Shown one piece after another: positions 60,917 to 64,000 of a stretch of DNA of 64,000 nucleotides. Origin of the DNA: Xenoacremonium recifei (Eukaryota > Ascomycota > Sordariomycetes > Hypocreales > Nectriaceae). The notes beneath the pieces were generated by a model. The model did not search any database. It worked only from the letters and a program-made list of their open reading frames with translations, and was not told the origin of the DNA. The DNA lies in NCBI GenBank assembly GCA_012184525.1, contig WOFQ01000042.1, positions 124,001-188,000 on the forward strand. Direction: 5' to 3'. Position numbers and translations under genes: made by a program. Position 1 is the first letter of the stretch. Each line of letters starts with the position of its first letter.

Positions 60917-61833
60917 TTAGGCGGTGATCTTCTCATGTCCGAGCTTGGCCGCCTTCTCCAGCGCATTGACACACTCTGGTACGCAGGAGATGAAGGGGGA
61001 ATGCGAGGCCTTGATGTGGACGACAAATGCGTCCGCACCGAGCATTCCCACCATCTGCTCCTGAACTGGTGGCGGCAGAGCCTTGTCTTCGTCGCATACA
61101 ACATAGCCGCATGGAATCTCATGCCATGGCTCGTAGCTAACGGGATCAGTGAATACGGCCGCGGACTGGTGGCGGATCTCCGCCATGGCCTGCTTGAGGT
61201 CCTCGGGTGAGAGGTCGTGATAGAAGATTTCCTCAGGCGTATCGGCATGTACGTAAGGTTCTTTCTATAGTTCGTAGGTCAGCGTTATGAGTCATTAATT
61301 GGAGAGGTTACATTGGTTTCCGAGCCGTATTTCCATCTGACAGGCTGCCCCCTGTCACTTTAGCCTCAGGGGCTCGAACACCACATCCCTCGGTACTTCT
61401 ACTGAGGGGCTCAACTTACCGTGAAGTTCATCCAGGGGAGGAATTGGCCTCCCAGCATCTCTTTGATGCTCTTGCCAATGGGCGTAACGAAGGCAGTGAG
61501 GTAGATGAACATGGTGACGCCACCAGTCTTGCCCTGCTTAGCGCGCTGCTTCCATCCGAGACCCTCGACGGCATCAGCGCCAACAAGGCCGCCATACGAG
61601 TGAACGACAAGTACAATCTCCTTGCCCTCATCCGCAAGCCGCGTCAGTGTGGCTCGAACTGCAGCCGCATCGTCGGCCAGGTTCTTCGTTGGAGGCTCGG
61701 CGCCGACGCTTGGATACTCAACAGCTTCCGTCGTCAAGCCGCGGTCCTTCAGGGCGTTCTGGAGCTTGTCAAAGCAGGTTGGCTGGTGCCACGCGCCAGG
61801 CGCAAATACGATGACAGCATTGGTCGAAGCCAT
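60917..61833 (-). CDS. Alpha/beta hydrolase fold protein
   Basis: Two exons on the minus strand, 61833-61420 and 61264-60917, around an intron of 155 bases (GTAAGT..TAG), the longest in this window. Product 253 residues. The N-terminus IVFAPGAWHQPTCFDKL carries the family oxyanion PGAWH motif. The nucleophile is Ser79 in VHSYGG, and the catalytic His is His226 in ASHSPF; the acid is probably in the DPVSYEPW or VVCDEDKAL segment. This is the AB_hydrolase_6 type common in fungi, where members act as esterases, lactonases or ligand-binding proteins. No signal peptide. Divergent region of 1.5 kb separates it from the rhodopsin-domain gene at 63393. Substrate unknown. Confidence 0.87.
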
Positions 61834-63392
61834 ATTTGATGTGAATGTTTGGGTCGGGACGCGAATGGTGGTACGGTATCAGTGTGTTAGTAGGGGGAAG
61901 GGGATCAGAGTGAAGGAGCATGTTGACCGGGGCATGCAGAACCTTTTAATGCCTGGATATGATATATGACATTGGTGGCTGCGGTTTCATATTGCCGAGG
62001 TTTGTTCCCGTTGGGTCGAAAGATCCGACCCCCTGGTTCTGCCCGCTCGAAGATAGTGAGTTGAAGATGTGAAAATATGCACTCTATACTCCTTGGTTTT
62101 CATACCATACTGCTCTTTCATTGACTAAGGATTACATACAGGGGCTAGCGGGGCGGGATCAATGTTCCGTGCAGCCGTTGGAACAGGGTGCCCTGGCTGG
62201 AAGTCTGGGTTTAAACGGGTCTTGTCAAGGTTGCGGTTTGAATTCCGATTTGGCAAACCTGGAAACCCGAGAACTGCCGGATCTACCGTCACAACCGTGG
62301 TTGAAGCTCTACGACATCATCCTTGTGAGGCATAAAGTGGTTTTTCAACAGGAAGCCTGGAGTTTCATTTTTTTCTTTAGGAAAACACCTCTAAAGTAGC
62401 AATCCATTATGATCGAAGGCGAGGCTTTCATGAAGAATTGAAAAGAGGAAACACCTTAGATATGTTACCAAGATTATCCCACGTCTCCTGCACTACAACG
62501 GAACCCTTGATACTTTCTAACACAACATCACCCCACCGTTCATAAGCCTCGGGTCTAGACTTGTCTTATTGTGGAATGCCAACGACACTTTTCTGCAGGG
62601 ATCCGTTCCGGGAGTCTACCGTGTGGATTACCGCTCGGTAGACTGAAACATTTGGAAGCCGGAGCCACTGCGAGAGGAACGTCGCCATTACTTGTAGACA
62701 AGGCTTCGTACATATTTGACAGGCACTTCTCTCTCAAGACTTTCATAAAATTAGTTCCCGTTGCAGGGGAGCCTGGTGAGGGGTGAATGGTCTCTGTCAA
62801 CTTCGTAGAAACTTCAAACACGAGGGCCAGTGACATTGTACATAGCTGCCAACCTTTTCGTGAAAGTAGTGGAATTGAGTTGGGGCATAGAGCAATTGCC
62901 TTGAACCAAATGCTCTGGCCATAATCCATTGACCCTTCTGTCTGCCTCTGAAGACTGCGAGTTATCAATGAGTGCAACCCTGGCATGTCTTGACAGGCAT
63001 TGTCGGAATGCCGGATACCAGTGGATACGAGCAGGTTGTTTCAGTGCTTGCAAAGTGGCGGTAGAAGCACTAGCTATGCCTTATCAGTCCATCAAGGTCT
63101 TCAACGGTACGAAACTAAGATTGCAGAGAGCAATGTCCATGCAGGAGGGTCGAATCGAACGGCAAATTCCAGACCCAGGGTCGTACTGAAGGCACAACTG
63201 GCAGTTACGACGACGATCTCCTTTTCGCAATGCTTCAGATCAAGGAGAGAGCCTCGGCCAGAAGCCGGGGACTACAATGATTAAAATCTAATTCAAAGCC
63301 AACCCAGCTCATTATCTTGTCAACCTTAGTTCTACGTAAATCGACGAAACGAATGGTTCCCCTGAGCGACATTTCCATCAAACGATGCCGCG
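61834..63392. other. 1.5-kb intergenic region without recognisable gene
   Basis: Overlapping short frames on both strands (for example 62555-62986 minus and 62571-62786 plus) give no motif, so none is called. The final ~80 bases are the leader of the last gene. Confidence 0.35.
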
Positions 63393-64000
63393 ATGGAAGC
63401 CTTTCTTCCCCTTGAATCCCGCGATGACTCGTCCGCGAACCAAGGCCCAAAGCTGAGAGCAACCACAACCGCCCTACTTGTTCTTGCAGCCTTCTTTGTT
63501 TTCCTTCGATTCTCTGCTCGATGGATCGTTGGGAGGATGTACGGGTGGGACGATTGGGTGATGGTTGCCGGGTTGGTAAGTTGATGAGGCCGGGGAGAAT
63601 CAACCCATGAGAATGCTGCGCAAAAACACCGAGACTGATGAGACTGACCTTACATAGATGGTGGCATTTGCTACTGGCGGAATCAACTATGCCAGTAAGA
63701 CCGCCCTAGAAGACAAGCTCCTCCCTGATTTACCTAACTTGATGGATAGTGATCGATTCTGGTCTCGGCCGGCACGCTGGGACGCTTAGTCTGCCGCAAC
63801 AGGAGCAGTTCTTCAAGCTACTCTTGGCATTCGAGTGTGTCTATGTGACGGGTGTCGCTCTCGTCAAGATTTCAGTACTTCTGATGTACTTACGGATCTT
63901 TCCTTCCCGCGGTTTCCGCATCACCGCAGCAATCATTGGTGCCACAATCGTCAGCTGGTGGATTGCCATTGTGCTTGTGTGCATCTTCCAGTGCAAACCC
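63393..64000 (+). CDS. Rhodopsin-domain membrane protein, 5' part (cut by window end)
   Basis: Three exons are visible and the gene runs off the window: 63393-63575, 63658-63694 and 63750 onward, with introns of 82 and 55 bases (GTAAGT..TAG, GTAAGA..TAG). The first 157 residues or so show a polar N-terminus, a first membrane segment (ALLVLAAFFVFLRFSARW), GWDDWVMVAGL, then GGINYAMIDSGLGRHAGTL across the junctions and VALVKISVLLMYLRIFPSRG leading to the segment that ends in IFQCKP. This is the classic order for the fungal rhodopsin domain (PF20684), as in the PTH11-like gene at 18967. Plasma membrane location is expected. The C-terminal half, where tails and CFEM domains differ, is not in the window. 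Confidence 0.85.

Noticed and set aside
62555..62986. 143-codon minus-strand open frame
   Set aside because: No recognisable family and mirrored by open frames on the plus strand; treated as chance.

Overview
This window is genomic DNA of a filamentous ascomycete (Pezizomycotina). Coding regions are interrupted by short GT..AG introns of about 44 to 155 bases, often with a CTGAC/CTAAC-like branch site. The gene families are typical of moulds: Zn2Cys6 regulators with Fungal_trans_2 domains, many MFS permeases, a FunK1 kinase, PTH11-type rhodopsin-domain proteins and a fungal P450. AT-rich islands contain decayed genes with changes of the kind left by RIP. ACTCCGTA-type short palindromes hint weakly at Eurotiales, but the genus cannot be fixed from the sequence. 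There are no prokaryotic features, no CRISPR array, and no PKS, NRPS or terpene synthase.

Layout. 0.4-7.5 kb: a regulator with two zinc clusters, an FAD monooxygenase and a Dal5-type anion permease that share a divergent promoter, and a Gre2/DFR-like reductase; this looks like a small catabolic cluster. 8.1-11 kb: two divergently oriented paralogous small helical proteins that resemble solo HeLo-like (STAND N-terminal) domains, with a 115-bp tandem repeat between them. 12.1-13.9 kb: a DHA1 drug/H+ antiporter. 14.7-15.8 kb: a decay zone with a broken Zn2Cys6 regulator, a GGA microsatellite and a tRNA-Phe relic split in its D-loop. 15.9-22.1 kb: an SDR, a rhodopsin-domain membrane protein and a metallophosphoesterase. 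22.8-28.7 kb: a regulator, a nitrilase-family amidohydrolase and an amino-acid/GABA-type permease, with three TGATAAG sites before the permease. 29-31 kb: a second decay zone with a broken gene cut by an 84-bp AT-rich minisatellite.

31.8-43.3 kb: a DHA2 and a large DHA1 transporter (convergent), a P450, a bacterial-type (PAS-like) arylsulfatase and a sugar transporter. The sulfatase and sugar transporter diverge from a region with repeated GCCG-N9-GCCG sites. 43.7-45.6 kb: a FunK1 kinase. 46.1-52.8 kb: an MFS permease, a signal-peptide-bearing agmatinase and a membrane-anchored copper amine oxidase, with GATA-type sites in both intergenic regions. Together these can be read as an agmatine-to-putrescine-to-aminobutyraldehyde nitrogen-scavenging module. 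55.1-55.8 kb: an unrecognised secreted, hydrophobic protein with ten cysteines. 56.7-64 kb: an FMN alpha-hydroxyacid dehydrogenase, an unknown 499-residue protein, an alpha/beta hydrolase and, cut by the window end, a second rhodopsin-domain protein.

Multi-exon models were built by hand from splice signals, reading frame and family conservation. Each completed model gives a total length divisible by three. Similarities to families are from memory of motifs, not from searches.
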